Source: Acidimicrobiia bacterium (GTDB taxonomy: Bacteria; Actinomycetota; Acidimicrobiia; Spongiisociales; UBA4744). From it: DNA of 64,000 nt. This document shows positions 26,428-34,841 of this stretch, piece after piece; the first letter of the stretch is position 1; every line of letters starts with the position of its first letter. The stretch is taken from assembly GCA_029863625.1 (NCBI GenBank), contig JAOTUY010000004.1:1-64000 (forward strand). Direction: 5' to 3'. A model generated the notes under the pieces. That model saw only the letters and a list, made by a program, of their open reading frames with translations. It was not told the DNA's origin and made no database searches. A program made the position numbers and the translations under genes.

Positions 26428-27684
26428 ATGCGCACGCGCGACCGGCGGGTGGTCGTAACCGGGTTGGGCGCGGTCACCCCGGTCGGGCTGACCGTCGACA
26501 GCTTCTGGAAGGCTTTGCTGGCAGGGGAGTCCGGTATCGATGAGATCTCGTCGTTTGATACGACGGATTTTGCGGTCCGGATAGCCGGCGAGCTCAAGGA
26601 TTTCGATCCTGAGGTATACCTGAGCCGCCGTGACGTTCGCACCATGGACCGGTACGCGCAAGTGTTCTACGCCTCCACTGCCCAGGCTCTTGCCGATGCC
26701 GGTATCGACTACACGGACAATCCGGATGCCGGCCTCCGCGCCGGGGTGGTCATCGGTTGCGGCATCGGCGGCATCATCTCGGTGCAAGAGTCGATGAACA
26801 TCATGTTCACGCGCGGCGGGGACCGCATGAGCCCGTACACGATCACCCAGATCATCCCCAACATGGGGGCGGGCTATGTGTCGATTGCCTTCAACCTGCT
26901 TGGACCGATCAGTTGCACGGTGACGGCCTGCGCCGCCTCAGCGAACGCCATCGGCGATGCCGCAGAGTTGATCAGGCGGGGCGCCGCGGAGGTGATGGTG
27001 GCCGGTGGCGTTGAAGCCCCCATCCGCGAGTACGCGGTGGCCGGATTCGCTCAGGCTCGGGCCCTGTCCACCCGTAACGACGATCCGTCCGGAGCTTCCC
27101 GACCGTTCGACGCCGACCGCGACGGCTTCGTGATGGCGGAAGGTGCGGCTTCGCTCATCCTGGAGGAGCGTGATCATGCGCTGGCGCGCGGGGCCCACAT
27201 CTATGCGGAAGTCCTCGGCTACGGGATGTCATCGGACGCGTACCACATCACGCTTCCCAAGCCGGGTGGTACCGGAGCGGCCCGGGCCATGACCGCCGCC
27301 ATCGACGACGCAGGCATCGACCCCGGGGACATTGACTACATCAACGCCCATGGGACCTCGACCCCGGCCAACGACTCGACGGAGACGGCCGCCATCAAGC
27401 TGGCGTTGGGCGAAGAAGCCGCGCGGCGGGTGGCGATCTCATCTACCAAGTCCATGACCGGTCACACCCTGGGAGGGGCGGGAGCCGTCGAAGCGGTAGC
27501 CAGTGTGCTGACCATTCGTGACGGGATGGTGCCGCCCACGATCAACTACAGCAACCCCGACCCCGAATGTGACCTCGACTACGTTCCGAACGAAGCGCGT
27601 CCCATGGAAGTAGCGACGGTGATGAGCAACTCGTTCGGCTTCGGCGGTCACAACGTGGCGTTGATCTTTTCGAAGCACGAATAG
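26428..27684 (+). CDS. fabF: 3-oxoacyl-ACP synthase II
   Basis: Elongating beta-ketoacyl-ACP synthase. The 418-residue protein carries the C-H-H triad: C168 (TACAAS), H308 (NAHGTST) and H346 (MTGHTLGG), plus the terminal SNSFGFGGHNVALIF motif. It is the last gene of the fab operon. The following gap has three heptamer repeat units (27760-27780) and no clear terminator. Confidence 0.96.
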   Translation: MRTRDRRVVVTGLGAVTPVGLTVDSFWKALLAGESGIDEISSFDTTDFAVRIAGELKDFDPEVYLSRRDVRTMDRYAQVFYASTAQALADAGIDYTDNPDAGLRAGVVIGCGIGGIISVQESMNIMFTRGGDRMSPYTITQIIPNMGAGYVSIAFNLLGPISCTVTACAASANAIGDAAELIRRGAAEVMVAGGVEAPIREYAVAGFAQARALSTRNDDPSGASRPFDADRDGFVMAEGAASLILEERDHALARGAHIYAEVLGYGMSSDAYHITLPKPGGTGAARAMTAAIDDAGIDPGDIDYINAHGTSTPANDSTETAAIKLALGEEAARRVAISSTKSMTGHTLGGAGAVEAVASVLTIRDGMVPPTINYSNPDPECDLDYVPNEARPMEVATVMSNSFGFGGHNVALIFSKHE

Positions 27685-27759
27685 CAGAATCTTTTCGTCT
27701 CTCGATTTTCTTCGTGGTTCCTGGTGGCGGGTGCCAAGTGGCTGAACGAAGTACACAGC

Positions 27760-27780
27760 GAAGAACGAAGAAAGAAGAAC
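27760..27780. repeat. Three tandem heptamers (GAAGAAM) in the fabF 3' gap
   Basis: GAAGAAC, GAAGAAA, GAAGAAC in perfect 7-bp register. A looser opposite-strand stretch (27690-27715, TTCTTCGTGGTTC) lies on the fabF side, again giving a facing pair in a convergent gap. Confidence 0.65.
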
Positions 27781-27784
27781 TCCT

Positions 27785-28069
27785 TTAGTCCCCGTTGGGT
27801 TGGGTGACCTCACAACCGGGACCGGGAGGTTCCTCTCCCCGGCGCACTGCCTGCTGCCACTCGTTGAGCGATCGAAGCACCAGCACCGCAACCACCAGGA
27901 CCCCGACGGCGGTTGACAGAGCGGCTCCGGCGCCGACCAGGCTGGCCGCCGTCACACAGCCATCTGGTCGGCAACTCACCGTCGTCACGCTCCACCCGAT
28001 GAACCCTCCGATCACGAACCCGAGCGCGACTGGAATCAGCACCCACGGATTGGGCAGTCGGCGTTTCAC
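27785..28069 (-). CDS. Small two-segment membrane protein (94 aa)
   Basis: I choose GTG 28069 because it overlaps the upstream gene's stop as GTGA and the product then begins MKRRLPNPWVLIPVALGFV, a normal membrane-insertion start. Two hydrophobic segments lie near residues 9-28 and 43-64, separated by a loop with two cysteines (SCRPDGC). The C-terminus is polar. No family recognised. Translationally coupled to the membrane protein before it. Confidence 0.6.
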   Translation of the reverse strand: MKRRLPNPWVLIPVALGFVIGGFIGWSVTTVSCRPDGCVTAASLVGAGAALSTAVGVLVVAVLVLRSLNEWQQAVRRGEEPPGPGCEVTQPNGD

Positions 28070-28833
28070 GTTTCTCCAGGTTGTCTGGGTCGACCCCGGT
28101 CGTCGAGTCCGGCCGCTTCCAGCACCTGCGGTGGGGCCAGCTCGGGAGGAATAGGGATCAGATTTCCCCGAGTGGGTGCTTGGGACAGCGTGGCTTGTCG
28201 AACGTCCGGAGACCAGGCCAAGACAGTGAGCGCGGAGACACCCAGCCCGAGCATGAGCGCCCCAGGCCACGCGAGACCCGCGGCGGCTGCTACGCCCAGC
28301 ACCGGGAGAGAAATCCGCACCGCCCACAGCGCGGGTAGCCAAGCTTGCGAATATGCCCAGGCCGCCGTCAGTGCAAAGCCACTGAGCATCCAGCCGCCCA
28401 CCGGAACGCCTCCGGAAGCCGTCGCCGCCACCAGGGTGGGCAGACCCACCAATCCCAAGTTCATGATTACCGCCGTTGGAGGTGGCCCGTTCGTGCGAGG
28501 AACTCTTCGTAACCAGCTATCCAGCCACGGTCCGGCCACTGCGGCGATCCCGACGGCAGTCAAGAGAACGGCACCGATCCACCATCCATCCATCTCGAAG
28601 AACACCCCGACCACAGCCTGCCCACCCAGCAGTATGGACGAAGCTCGGCGGGTCCACCGACCGCGCCCGAGAGCAACGCCCATCGCGATCACGGTTCCCA
28701 AGATGAGTAGATCGGCGGCCAGCAGCGCCGCCGCTGAGTCCGCGAGAGGTCCGGACCCGAACACCAGGACGAACGCCCACCCGGCAGATGCCAGCACGAT
28801 CGCCGCGGCGACAAAGAGTGGGGCCCGTTGCAT
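28066..28833 (-). CDS. Polytopic membrane protein, unknown
   Basis: ATG 28833 is 7 nt after a CATAAT -10 hexamer (28846-28841), so the transcript is probably leaderless and this start is favoured over the ATG three codons upstream. The 255-residue product has about seven or eight hydrophobic segments rich in Ala, Gly, Leu and Val, and a polar C-terminal tail of about 45 residues. No catalytic motif or family recognised. Operon with the 94-aa membrane protein. Confidence 0.6.
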   Translation of the reverse strand: MQRAPLFVAAAIVLASAGWAFVLVFGSGPLADSAAALLAADLLILGTVIAMGVALGRGRWTRRASSILLGGQAVVGVFFEMDGWWIGAVLLTAVGIAAVAGPWLDSWLRRVPRTNGPPPTAVIMNLGLVGLPTLVAATASGGVPVGGWMLSGFALTAAWAYSQAWLPALWAVRISLPVLGVAAAAGLAWPGALMLGLGVSALTVLAWSPDVRQATLSQAPTRGNLIPIPPELAPPQVLEAAGLDDRGRPRQPGET

Positions 28834-28840
28834 GATGAGC

Positions 28841-28892
28841 ATTATGCCCGCGACAGGCCGGCACGGGGCCTGTCGCGCCGGAAGGGTACCCT
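28841..28892. promoter_or_regulatory. Divergent promoters sharing a palindromic -35 region
   Basis: Minus strand: CATAAT at 28846-28841, 7 nt from ATG 28833. Plus strand: TACCCT at 28887-28892, 7 nt from ATG 28900. With 17-nt spacers both -35 elements fall at 28864-28869. That is next to the centre of a perfect 9-bp inverted repeat, CGACAGGCC (28851-28859) and GGCCTGTCG (28867-28875). A regulator bound there could control both genes together. Confidence 0.6.
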
Positions 28893-28899
28893 GACGCAC

Positions 28900-29436
28900 A
28901 TGCACAAACACTGGCCCGGCGAGTTCGTGTTCTGTCCGCATTGCGCAACGCGCATGGTTGAACGGGAGGTGGGCGGCCGGAACCGGCCGGCGTGCCCGTC
29001 GTGCGGCTTTGTCCACTTCAGGAACCCGGGGGTCGGTGTGGCGGCCTTGGTAGAGGATGAGGCCGGGCGGATCCTGATGATCCGGCGCGGTCCCGACGCC
29101 ACGCGACCGGGGTTGTGGGCGATTCCCGCCGGATATGTCGACTACGGCGAAGACGTCCGGAAGGCGGCCGCCCGCGAACTCCTCGAGGAAACGGGACTTG
29201 AGGTCGCTATCGGAGAACCGATATTCGTGGCGTCCAACTTTCACGACCCGGCCAAGCTGACGGTTGGTATCTGGTTTCGCGCAGCGGTGATGGGTGGCCG
29301 CTTGGTGGCAGGAGACGATGCCGACGGCGCCGGCTACTTTGCCCTCGATGACTTGCCACCGCTGGCCTTTGATACCGATCGGGAGCTCTTCGAGCTGCTC
29401 CGGGCCGAGCCGTCGGCGGATGAGTTCCTGACCTAG
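28900..29436 (+). CDS. NUDIX hydrolase with N-terminal zinc ribbon
   Basis: Hydrolyses a nucleoside diphosphate linked to another moiety; substrate not readable. The 178-residue protein has a zinc ribbon (C12, C15, C32, C35) and a perfect Nudix box, G78-x5-E84-x7-REL-x-EE-x-GL to residue 100. The ribbon-plus-Nudix order recalls NADH/RNA-decapping NudC, but the NudC SQPWPFPxS motif is absent. Leaderless-type promoter TACCCT. Its stop overlaps that of the convergent phosphatase. Confidence 0.88.
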   Translation: MHKHWPGEFVFCPHCATRMVEREVGGRNRPACPSCGFVHFRNPGVGVAALVEDEAGRILMIRRGPDATRPGLWAIPAGYVDYGEDVRKAAARELLEETGLEVAIGEPIFVASNFHDPAKLTVGIWFRAAVMGGRLVAGDDADGAGYFALDDLPPLAFDTDRELFELLRAEPSADEFLT

Positions 29437-30074
29437 GGGCCCGGTATTCCCATTGGAGGTGGGAACCGACCGCTCCGGGTCGCAGGAGCCCATCGAGCCG
29501 TCTCCCGCCAGGGGGCTCCGGGCTCCAAGGTGATCACCTCTGCATGCCCCGGTTTGTCGCTCCCGAACGAAGCGAAAGGCCGGTCGGTAAGGGCAAAGCG
29601 CGCTGCCTGGAGGGGATCTTGGTGTGACACGACGACCAGCTCACCGTCGGGGTGAGCGAGGTGCAGGCTCAGGATGGCCGCTTCCATTCGGCCCGCCATC
29701 GCCTCGAGCGACTCGGGCGAGAACGGGAGGTCCCACGGATGATTGAGATAGGCCGCCACCTCTCCAGGAAACTGATCGTCGAGCGCTTCCCAACGTATGC
29801 CGCGCCAACGAATCGACAAGGCGAATTCACCGAAGTCATCGTCAACCTCAATCTTGAGTCCGTGCGGGGCTGCGATCACCAGCGCCGTCTGTACCGCCCT
29901 GGTGAGCGGCGATGCGGACACTGCGGTGATCGGATGATCCGAAAGGTAGGTTGCCGTTTCCTCGGCCTGAGCCTCACCGTTGCTGCTCAGGCCGAACTCC
30001 TGGAGGTCGGCGTACACGATGTGGCCAGGGTTCTCGACCTCACCATGGCGGACCAGGTGCACTCTGCTTGCCAT
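29433..30074 (-). CDS. Histidine phosphatase (phosphoglycerate mutase-like)
   Basis: The 213-residue protein from ATG 30074 opens MASRVHLVRHGEVENP with the RHG motif (R9, H10). It has SSNGEAQAEETATYL, ASPLTRAVQTA and a second histidine in VVVSHQDPLQAARF. This is the branch of small-molecule or protein histidine phosphatases; the substrate is unknown. TAGGAT (30088-30083) 8 nt before ATG indicates a leaderless transcript. Convergent with the NUDIX gene, sharing the 4-bp CTAG in which both stop codons lie. Confidence 0.88.
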   Translation of the reverse strand: MASRVHLVRHGEVENPGHIVYADLQEFGLSSNGEAQAEETATYLSDHPITAVSASPLTRAVQTALVIAAPHGLKIEVDDDFGEFALSIRWRGIRWEALDDQFPGEVAAYLNHPWDLPFSPESLEAMAGRMEAAILSLHLAHPDGELVVVSHQDPLQAARFALTDRPFASFGSDKPGHAEVITLEPGAPWRETARWAPATRSGRFPPPMGIPGP

Positions 30075-30082
30075 GGGCAATG

Positions 30083-30119
30083 ATCCTAGGAACCCCAGTT
30101 CTTTGTTCTCGGCTACCTT
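30083..30119. promoter_or_regulatory. Divergent leaderless promoters of phosphatase and dinB, with short heptamer run
   Basis: Minus strand TAGGAT (30088-30083) is 8 nt from ATG 30074; plus strand TACCTT (30114-30119) is 6 nt from ATG 30126. Between them AGTTCTT and TGTTCTC (30097-30110) are two heptamer-family units. No LexA/SOS box is evident for dinB. Confidence 0.55.
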
Positions 30120-30125
30120 GGCGGA

Positions 30126-31310
30126 ATGAGGGCCCTGGGGTTTACCGAATCCATCCTGCACGTCGACATGGATGCGTTCTTCGTAGAGGTCGAACGTCGG
30201 GATCGAGCGGATTTGCGCGGGCGCCCCGTGGTGGTTGGCGGTACCGGAGGTCGGGGCGTTGTTGCCGCGGCGTCCTACGAAGCTCGCACCTTTGGCATCA
30301 CCTCTGCGATGCCGATGGTTCATGCTCGACGTCTCTGCCCTGCGGCGGTTGTGCTCCCGTCGGATCACCGCAAATACCGGGCTGTCTCCGAAAAGGTGTT
30401 CGCTATCTTTCGCTCCTTGGCCCCGCTGGTCGAAGGCCTCTCTCTCGACGAGGCCTTTCTCGATGTGGCCGGCCTCCGGCACCATTACCCGAATTCCGCT
30501 GTCATCGGGGTCGAAATTCGGGCGCGCCTCCGAGAAGAACTCGAGCTCCCGGCCTCGGTCGGTATTGCGGTCAACAAGTTCCTCGCCAAACTTGCTTCCG
30601 AGGCTGCCAAGCCGGACGGTATCCGGCACGTGCCGGCGGGCGAATCGCTGGCCTTTCTGCACCCGCTGCCTGTTCGATCGTTGTGGGGGGTTGGTGAAGC
30701 AACCCGTGCGGCGCTGGAACGGCTTGGGGTGCAAACGGTCGGAGATCTCGCCGAGGTCCCGCCTGCGACACTGAAAAGGCACCTTGGCGCATCGGCGGGA
30801 ACCCATCTCCATGAGCTCGCTTGGGGGCGCGATGAGCGGCCGGTGGTCCCGGGGTCAGCGGCGAAGTCGATCTCGGTCGAAGAAACCTACGAACGCGACA
30901 TCGCGGGGTGGGATGCCGTCGAAGGAGAGTTGCTCCGACACGCCGACCGGCTGGCCGGGCGATTACGCGCAGGGGGGGTGGCCGGACGTACCCTGACCGT
31001 CAAGATTCGCTTTGCGGACTTCACCACCATCACGCGTTCGGTGACGTTGGGCAGCTCGACGGATGTTGCCCGCGATCTCTACCGGGCGGCCCGGGATCTG
31101 CTGCGAAACCTCATTCTGGACAAGCCGATTCGTTTGGTGGGGCTGGGCGTGACCGCCCTGACCCCGGCCACTGCTCCGCGCCAACTGGCCGTCGATCGAC
31201 CTGCCAAATGGGATGATCTCGCCGACGCCGTCGATAAGGTTCGCCTCCGCTATGGAACAGGATCGATTCGCCCGGCGAGGATGGCCGAAGACATCGAACG
31301 GGAAGATTGA
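30126..31310 (+). CDS. dinB: DNA polymerase IV (Y-family)
   Basis: Translesion polymerase. The 394-residue protein has catalytic acidic residues D14 and D16 (HVDMDAFFVEVE) and D108/E109 (SLDEAFLDV), the finger YEARTFGITSAMP and the LPASVGIAVNKFLAKLASE palm/thumb segment. A little-finger domain follows from about 240. A QLAVDRP stretch near the C-terminus could serve as a beta-clamp contact. Length normal. Confidence 0.94.
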   Translation: MRALGFTESILHVDMDAFFVEVERRDRADLRGRPVVVGGTGGRGVVAAASYEARTFGITSAMPMVHARRLCPAAVVLPSDHRKYRAVSEKVFAIFRSLAPLVEGLSLDEAFLDVAGLRHHYPNSAVIGVEIRARLREELELPASVGIAVNKFLAKLASEAAKPDGIRHVPAGESLAFLHPLPVRSLWGVGEATRAALERLGVQTVGDLAEVPPATLKRHLGASAGTHLHELAWGRDERPVVPGSAAKSISVEETYERDIAGWDAVEGELLRHADRLAGRLRAGGVAGRTLTVKIRFADFTTITRSVTLGSSTDVARDLYRAARDLLRNLILDKPIRLVGLGVTALTPATAPRQLAVDRPAKWDDLADAVDKVRLRYGTGSIRPARMAEDIERED

Positions 31311-31350
31311 GCTTATTCCGCCTTCCCCCTTCCACAATTCCGTCGCATCG

Positions 31351-31356
31351 TATAAT
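31351..31356 (+). promoter_or_regulatory. Consensus -10 (TATAAT) for the DUF3040 gene
   Basis: TATAAT, perfect consensus, 38 nt before ATG 31395, within otherwise GC-rich sequence. No good -35 at 16-18 nt. Confidence 0.65.
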
Positions 31357-31394
31357 GTCCTCAAGGTCGTGATGTTGCGGCCCGGGAGACCTTG

Positions 31395-31748
31395 ATGCCA
31401 TTGGACGAGCGAGAGCAGCGCATACTCTCAGAGATAGAGCGCAGGTTCTATGAAGAGGACCCCGATCTGGCCAACACGGTGCGTAGCATCCAGAGGTCGG
31501 CCGACTCGCCACGCACCCTCTACCTGGCTATAGCGGGACTGCTCGTTGGTGTCGGGCTCACCCTGGTCACGTTCACCTTCAATACCTGGTTGGCGTTGGC
31601 CGGGTTTGTGGTGATGGTTGCCTCCGGCACCGCTCTTGTTCAAGTGTTGCGGAGGCGCGCTGGAAAGGCGCCAATCGGCCTCTCGGCCGGTGGGGCGATC
31701 GGGGAGTGGCTTCGTGAATTCAAGAGCAGGAGGGGTTTTCGCCGCTGA
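31395..31748 (+). CDS. DUF3040 membrane protein
   Basis: A 117-residue actinobacterial protein. ATG 31395 is preferred over TTG 31392. The N-terminus MPLDEREQRILSEIERRFYEEDPDLANTV is the DUF3040 signature; two hydrophobic segments (about 42-60 and 64-82) follow, then a basic tail. Function unknown. The 133 bp after it (31749-31881) show no gene. Confidence 0.88.
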   Translation: MPLDEREQRILSEIERRFYEEDPDLANTVRSIQRSADSPRTLYLAIAGLLVGVGLTLVTFTFNTWLALAGFVVMVASGTALVQVLRRRAGKAPIGLSAGGAIGEWLREFKSRRGFRR

Positions 31749-31881
31749 TCGATTCAGCGAGCTAGAGTGGCGCAACCAACGCTTCGGTCTTCGGCTTGGG
31801 GAGCCCACCTAGGCGGTCTGGACCGAGCGAAACGGCAGAACTGCGGCTGACGAGGACTCCCAGAGGCCGCCCTGGAATACT

Positions 31882-32400
31882 GTGGGGAGTAAGGATTTGG
31901 ACGACGGGTTCAGCGCGCAGCAGGCGTCACAATTGACCGGCTGCACGCAGCATCAACTCAGGTACTGGGACCGGGTCGATCTGGTACGGCCATCAATTCA
32001 GGGAACAGGCGGCCGGCCCGGCGTGCGGCGGTTGTACTCGTTTCGGGATCTGGTGGCGTTACGGGTCGTGAGGAGCTTGCTCGACAATGGCATGTCCGTC
32101 CAGCGTGTACGGCGCGCATGGGACTATCTGCGGCGGAACGCCGAGATGGATTCGCACCTTTCGGAGGTGAAGCTGGTTACCGACGGAAACACGATCTTTC
32201 GAATTGCTTCCGGAGACGAAGAGTTGCTCGACGCCCTTCGCGAAGGACAACTCGCTTTCTTTGTGGCCATCGACAGCATCGCCAGGTCGGTTGAAGAGGA
32301 CATCACTCGCTTCGAGCTCGATCGCGACTCATTCCTCGAAATCCTCCGCCGGGTGGAGGACGATGTGGTCACGGAAGCAGCCGAAGCGGCCGGTGGTTGA
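31882..32400 (+). CDS. MerR-family transcriptional regulator
   Basis: The 172-residue protein has an N-terminal MerR helix-turn-helix: FSAQQASQLTGCTQHQLRYW, then RLYSFRDLVALRVVRSLLDNGMSVQRVRRA. No metal-binding cysteine set follows; the C-terminal half (about 85-172) is acidic and helical and may bind a ligand or partner. A TACTGT hexamer (31878-31883) overlaps GTG 31882, so the true start may be TTG 31897, which has GGGGAG 10-15 nt upstream. Target genes unknown. Confidence 0.85.
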   Translation: MGSKDLDDGFSAQQASQLTGCTQHQLRYWDRVDLVRPSIQGTGGRPGVRRLYSFRDLVALRVVRSLLDNGMSVQRVRRAWDYLRRNAEMDSHLSEVKLVTDGNTIFRIASGDEELLDALREGQLAFFVAIDSIARSVEEDITRFELDRDSFLEILRRVEDDVVTEAAEAAGG

Positions 32401-32459
32401 TCACCCGTCGGAGTCCGCTGAGTTGATCGGCGGGACGCGTGAATTGGTTTGCTCAACAC

Positions 32460-34841
32460 CTAGTCGTGGTCCCACCATTTGAGCGAGCGAATCCGAAGCC
32501 AAGACATGAGGCGGTCCAAAGGCCGGTAGATATCGCGGAGATAGATCTCGGTCTGTTCAAACGAATCGACGGCCTGGTCGATCTTAGCTGTTTGCATGGG
32601 TCGATCCGGACCGTACATGGCTTCTGTCACGCTCCTGGCCAGGGGGGTGAGGGATCGGTGGACCGATGCGGCCACCTCTTCATGGGTCTGATCGGGAGTT
32701 GGGGGACGACCGAGATCGGTGAGCCGGTCCACAATCTCCTCCCATGCACCCGTGATGTCGCCCTCCTTCATCCTTCCCAGCCTCCGTCGCCTCCGGATCC
32801 ACTTGGTCAGGGGGATGATTCCGAGCAGGGCCGCGATGCCGAGCAGTATGGCCTGGAAGGCCGTAATGCCGATCCGATTGGACGTCTCCAGCGGTAGGCC
32901 GTCGGGGCCCCGCGGGATGTCCGAGTCTTCGCCGAAATCCACATCGTTCGGGTTGGCGGGCAACCCGATACTCGGATCGGCCGGCTCAAGGGCCCCGTCC
33001 GGCTCGGGAATGAAGTTGCGGGCGTCGAACCCGACCCCAACCGCGTTGACATTGGTCGACGGGTTGATCTGGTCACCGCGCGGGGTTGGATCGAATCGGA
33101 CCCAACCTTGCCCGTTCATCCAGAGCTCCACCCAGGCGTGAGCATTCTTTCCCTTGACGATGATGCGGCCGTCCTGGGTCTTCTCGCCGGGTGTGAAACC
33201 GAGGACCACCCGGCTGGGAATTGAAATCGACCGGGCCATCGCTGCCATCGCGGTGGCGAATTGCTCGCAATACCCCGTGCGATAGTTGGGGCTGTCCTCA
33301 TCGAGAATCCAGGCGGTCATGTTGCTGGCCGAATGGCCCGGGTCAATATCGATCGAGTATGTGAACTCTTCGGGATCGCGGAACCAGGCTTCGAGGAGGA
33401 GGGCTTTCTCGAAGGCCGTCGCGCCGTTCAAGGTCAACTCAGCAGCTTTGGTGGCCAGCGTAGGATCGAACTCACGGGGGAGGTCGAGATATTCGCTGAT
33501 GTCGGTGGGACGCACCAGGCCCTGTGCTGTCGGCGCCTTGGGTTGAGCGGTGAAGACGCCCCGGTCGGCCGCTTCCTGGAAGATGGGCGACAAACGGTCG
33601 CGCTGACTCGGTTGGCTGGCCAGCACTCCGAGATCCGGGACCGGCACGTTCGAGAGGACTTCGTAGGTGAGCCCGTCCCACGTTCTGAGATCGAAAGGAA
33701 TGGATGCGTCGGCGCGTACTCGAAAGCTCTGATTGAGCAACACCGACTCGGAGTTGATCCAGGTGGCGGAGTGCAACGTCGGCAGAACATTCTGCCTGAG
33801 GGCGAGAATGGTTATGGTCTGCGTGACGGGCGCAGTCTCGCCTTTGAAGGCGTGCTCTGGGTCTTCCCAGGGTTCGTCTGGCCTCGGGATTCGAGTTGGC
33901 AGCCGACCCGGGAACCAGTTCTCACCATCGAATTCCTCCAATGTGAACAGCTTCCAGTACAGATCGTCCGGGGCGGCTGCGCCTTCGATGGTGGCGATGA
34001 AGACCGGTTCTTCGCTGCGTGAGACGAGGTCGGTCTGCGTGATGCTGGTAAACAAGTTGAAAGACACGCCGCTGAATATGCCGCCACCCAACCCGGTTTG
34101 AGCCCGCCAGTCGAGGAAGCCGCTGGCGGGCACGAGACCGGCGGCGGCGCTGGATCCGACCACCGAGGCGATCACCGCGATGGACACAAACACTGAGGGG
34201 AAGAAAGGGGTGCTCATCGGGACATGCCCTGTCGCGAACCGGCGGCGCAACCGGCCCGCAGTCAAGCTGCGCTCGTCGAGGGATACCGCCAGCAGAGCAA
34301 CTGCCGCAACCGCTAGAAAGGCTGTGGTCCAGCCGACCCGGGGCGGTATCCGGTCGATGGTGGCGACCTGCAGATAGAACAGGAGGGGGGGGAGCAACGC
34401 CAGGGTGGGATGGCTCGAAAGCAGGCCCCAGGCTAGGAGTGCGCCCAGTAGCCAGAAGACGACGGTCAGGATAAGAATCAGTCCAGCGGCGGGGACAACC
34501 GGCGCGGCCCCAAACCGGATCAGTCCGAAGGCCCAGCCCAGTTCAGTACCGATCCTCGAAAAGGTGTCGAGGGATGGAAGGAAACCGAGTACCAGGGTGT
34601 CGGCCGCCCCCAGGCGGAACGCCGCTAGCACCAAACCGCCCAGGTTGAGCAGTGCGGTCCCGAGCCAGCCGACCCGGTACGAGACGGCCGTCCAGGTGAT
34701 AACTGCTCCCAGCAGAGCTCCGGCCAGCAAAGCCAGTTGCCAGGCAGGACCATCCTCGATCGGCCTGAGCAAACGCTCCATACGGAGGAGCGCCAGGAGG
34801 ATGGCAGCGGTTCCGGCTATCCAGCTGAAACGGTAGGCCAT
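32460..34841 (-). CDS. Membrane transglutaminase-like protein (TgpA/DUF3488 type)
   Basis: The 793-residue protein has about eight N-terminal membrane segments (to about 235), a large extracytoplasmic region with a transglutaminase-like core, one membrane segment near 680, and a C-terminal cytoplasmic DUF4129-like tail. The catalytic triad is visible: C525 (RTGYCEQFATAMAAMAR), H569 (NAHAWVE) and D584 (RFDPTPRG). The first 25 nt overlap the DUF58 gene. Together with DUF58 and MoxR this is the usual three-gene set. Substrate unknown, probably an envelope protein. Confidence 0.9.
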   Translation of the reverse strand: MAYRFSWIAGTAAILLALLRMERLLRPIEDGPAWQLALLAGALLGAVITWTAVSYRVGWLGTALLNLGGLVLAAFRLGAADTLVLGFLPSLDTFSRIGTELGWAFGLIRFGAAPVVPAAGLILILTVVFWLLGALLAWGLLSSHPTLALLPPLLFYLQVATIDRIPPRVGWTTAFLAVAAVALLAVSLDERSLTAGRLRRRFATGHVPMSTPFFPSVFVSIAVIASVVGSSAAAGLVPASGFLDWRAQTGLGGGIFSGVSFNLFTSITQTDLVSRSEEPVFIATIEGAAAPDDLYWKLFTLEEFDGENWFPGRLPTRIPRPDEPWEDPEHAFKGETAPVTQTITILALRQNVLPTLHSATWINSESVLLNQSFRVRADASIPFDLRTWDGLTYEVLSNVPVPDLGVLASQPSQRDRLSPIFQEAADRGVFTAQPKAPTAQGLVRPTDISEYLDLPREFDPTLATKAAELTLNGATAFEKALLLEAWFRDPEEFTYSIDIDPGHSASNMTAWILDEDSPNYRTGYCEQFATAMAAMARSISIPSRVVLGFTPGEKTQDGRIIVKGKNAHAWVELWMNGQGWVRFDPTPRGDQINPSTNVNAVGVGFDARNFIPEPDGALEPADPSIGLPANPNDVDFGEDSDIPRGPDGLPLETSNRIGITAFQAILLGIAALLGIIPLTKWIRRRRRLGRMKEGDITGAWEEIVDRLTDLGRPPTPDQTHEEVAASVHRSLTPLARSVTEAMYGPDRPMQTAKIDQAVDSFEQTEIYLRDIYRPLDRLMSWLRIRSLKWWDHD

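Noticed and set aside
34817..34841. 25-bp overlap between DUF58 and the transglutaminase gene as a frameshifted fusion
   Set aside because: Both proteins have complete family-typical ends, and the overlap is common for this operon type.
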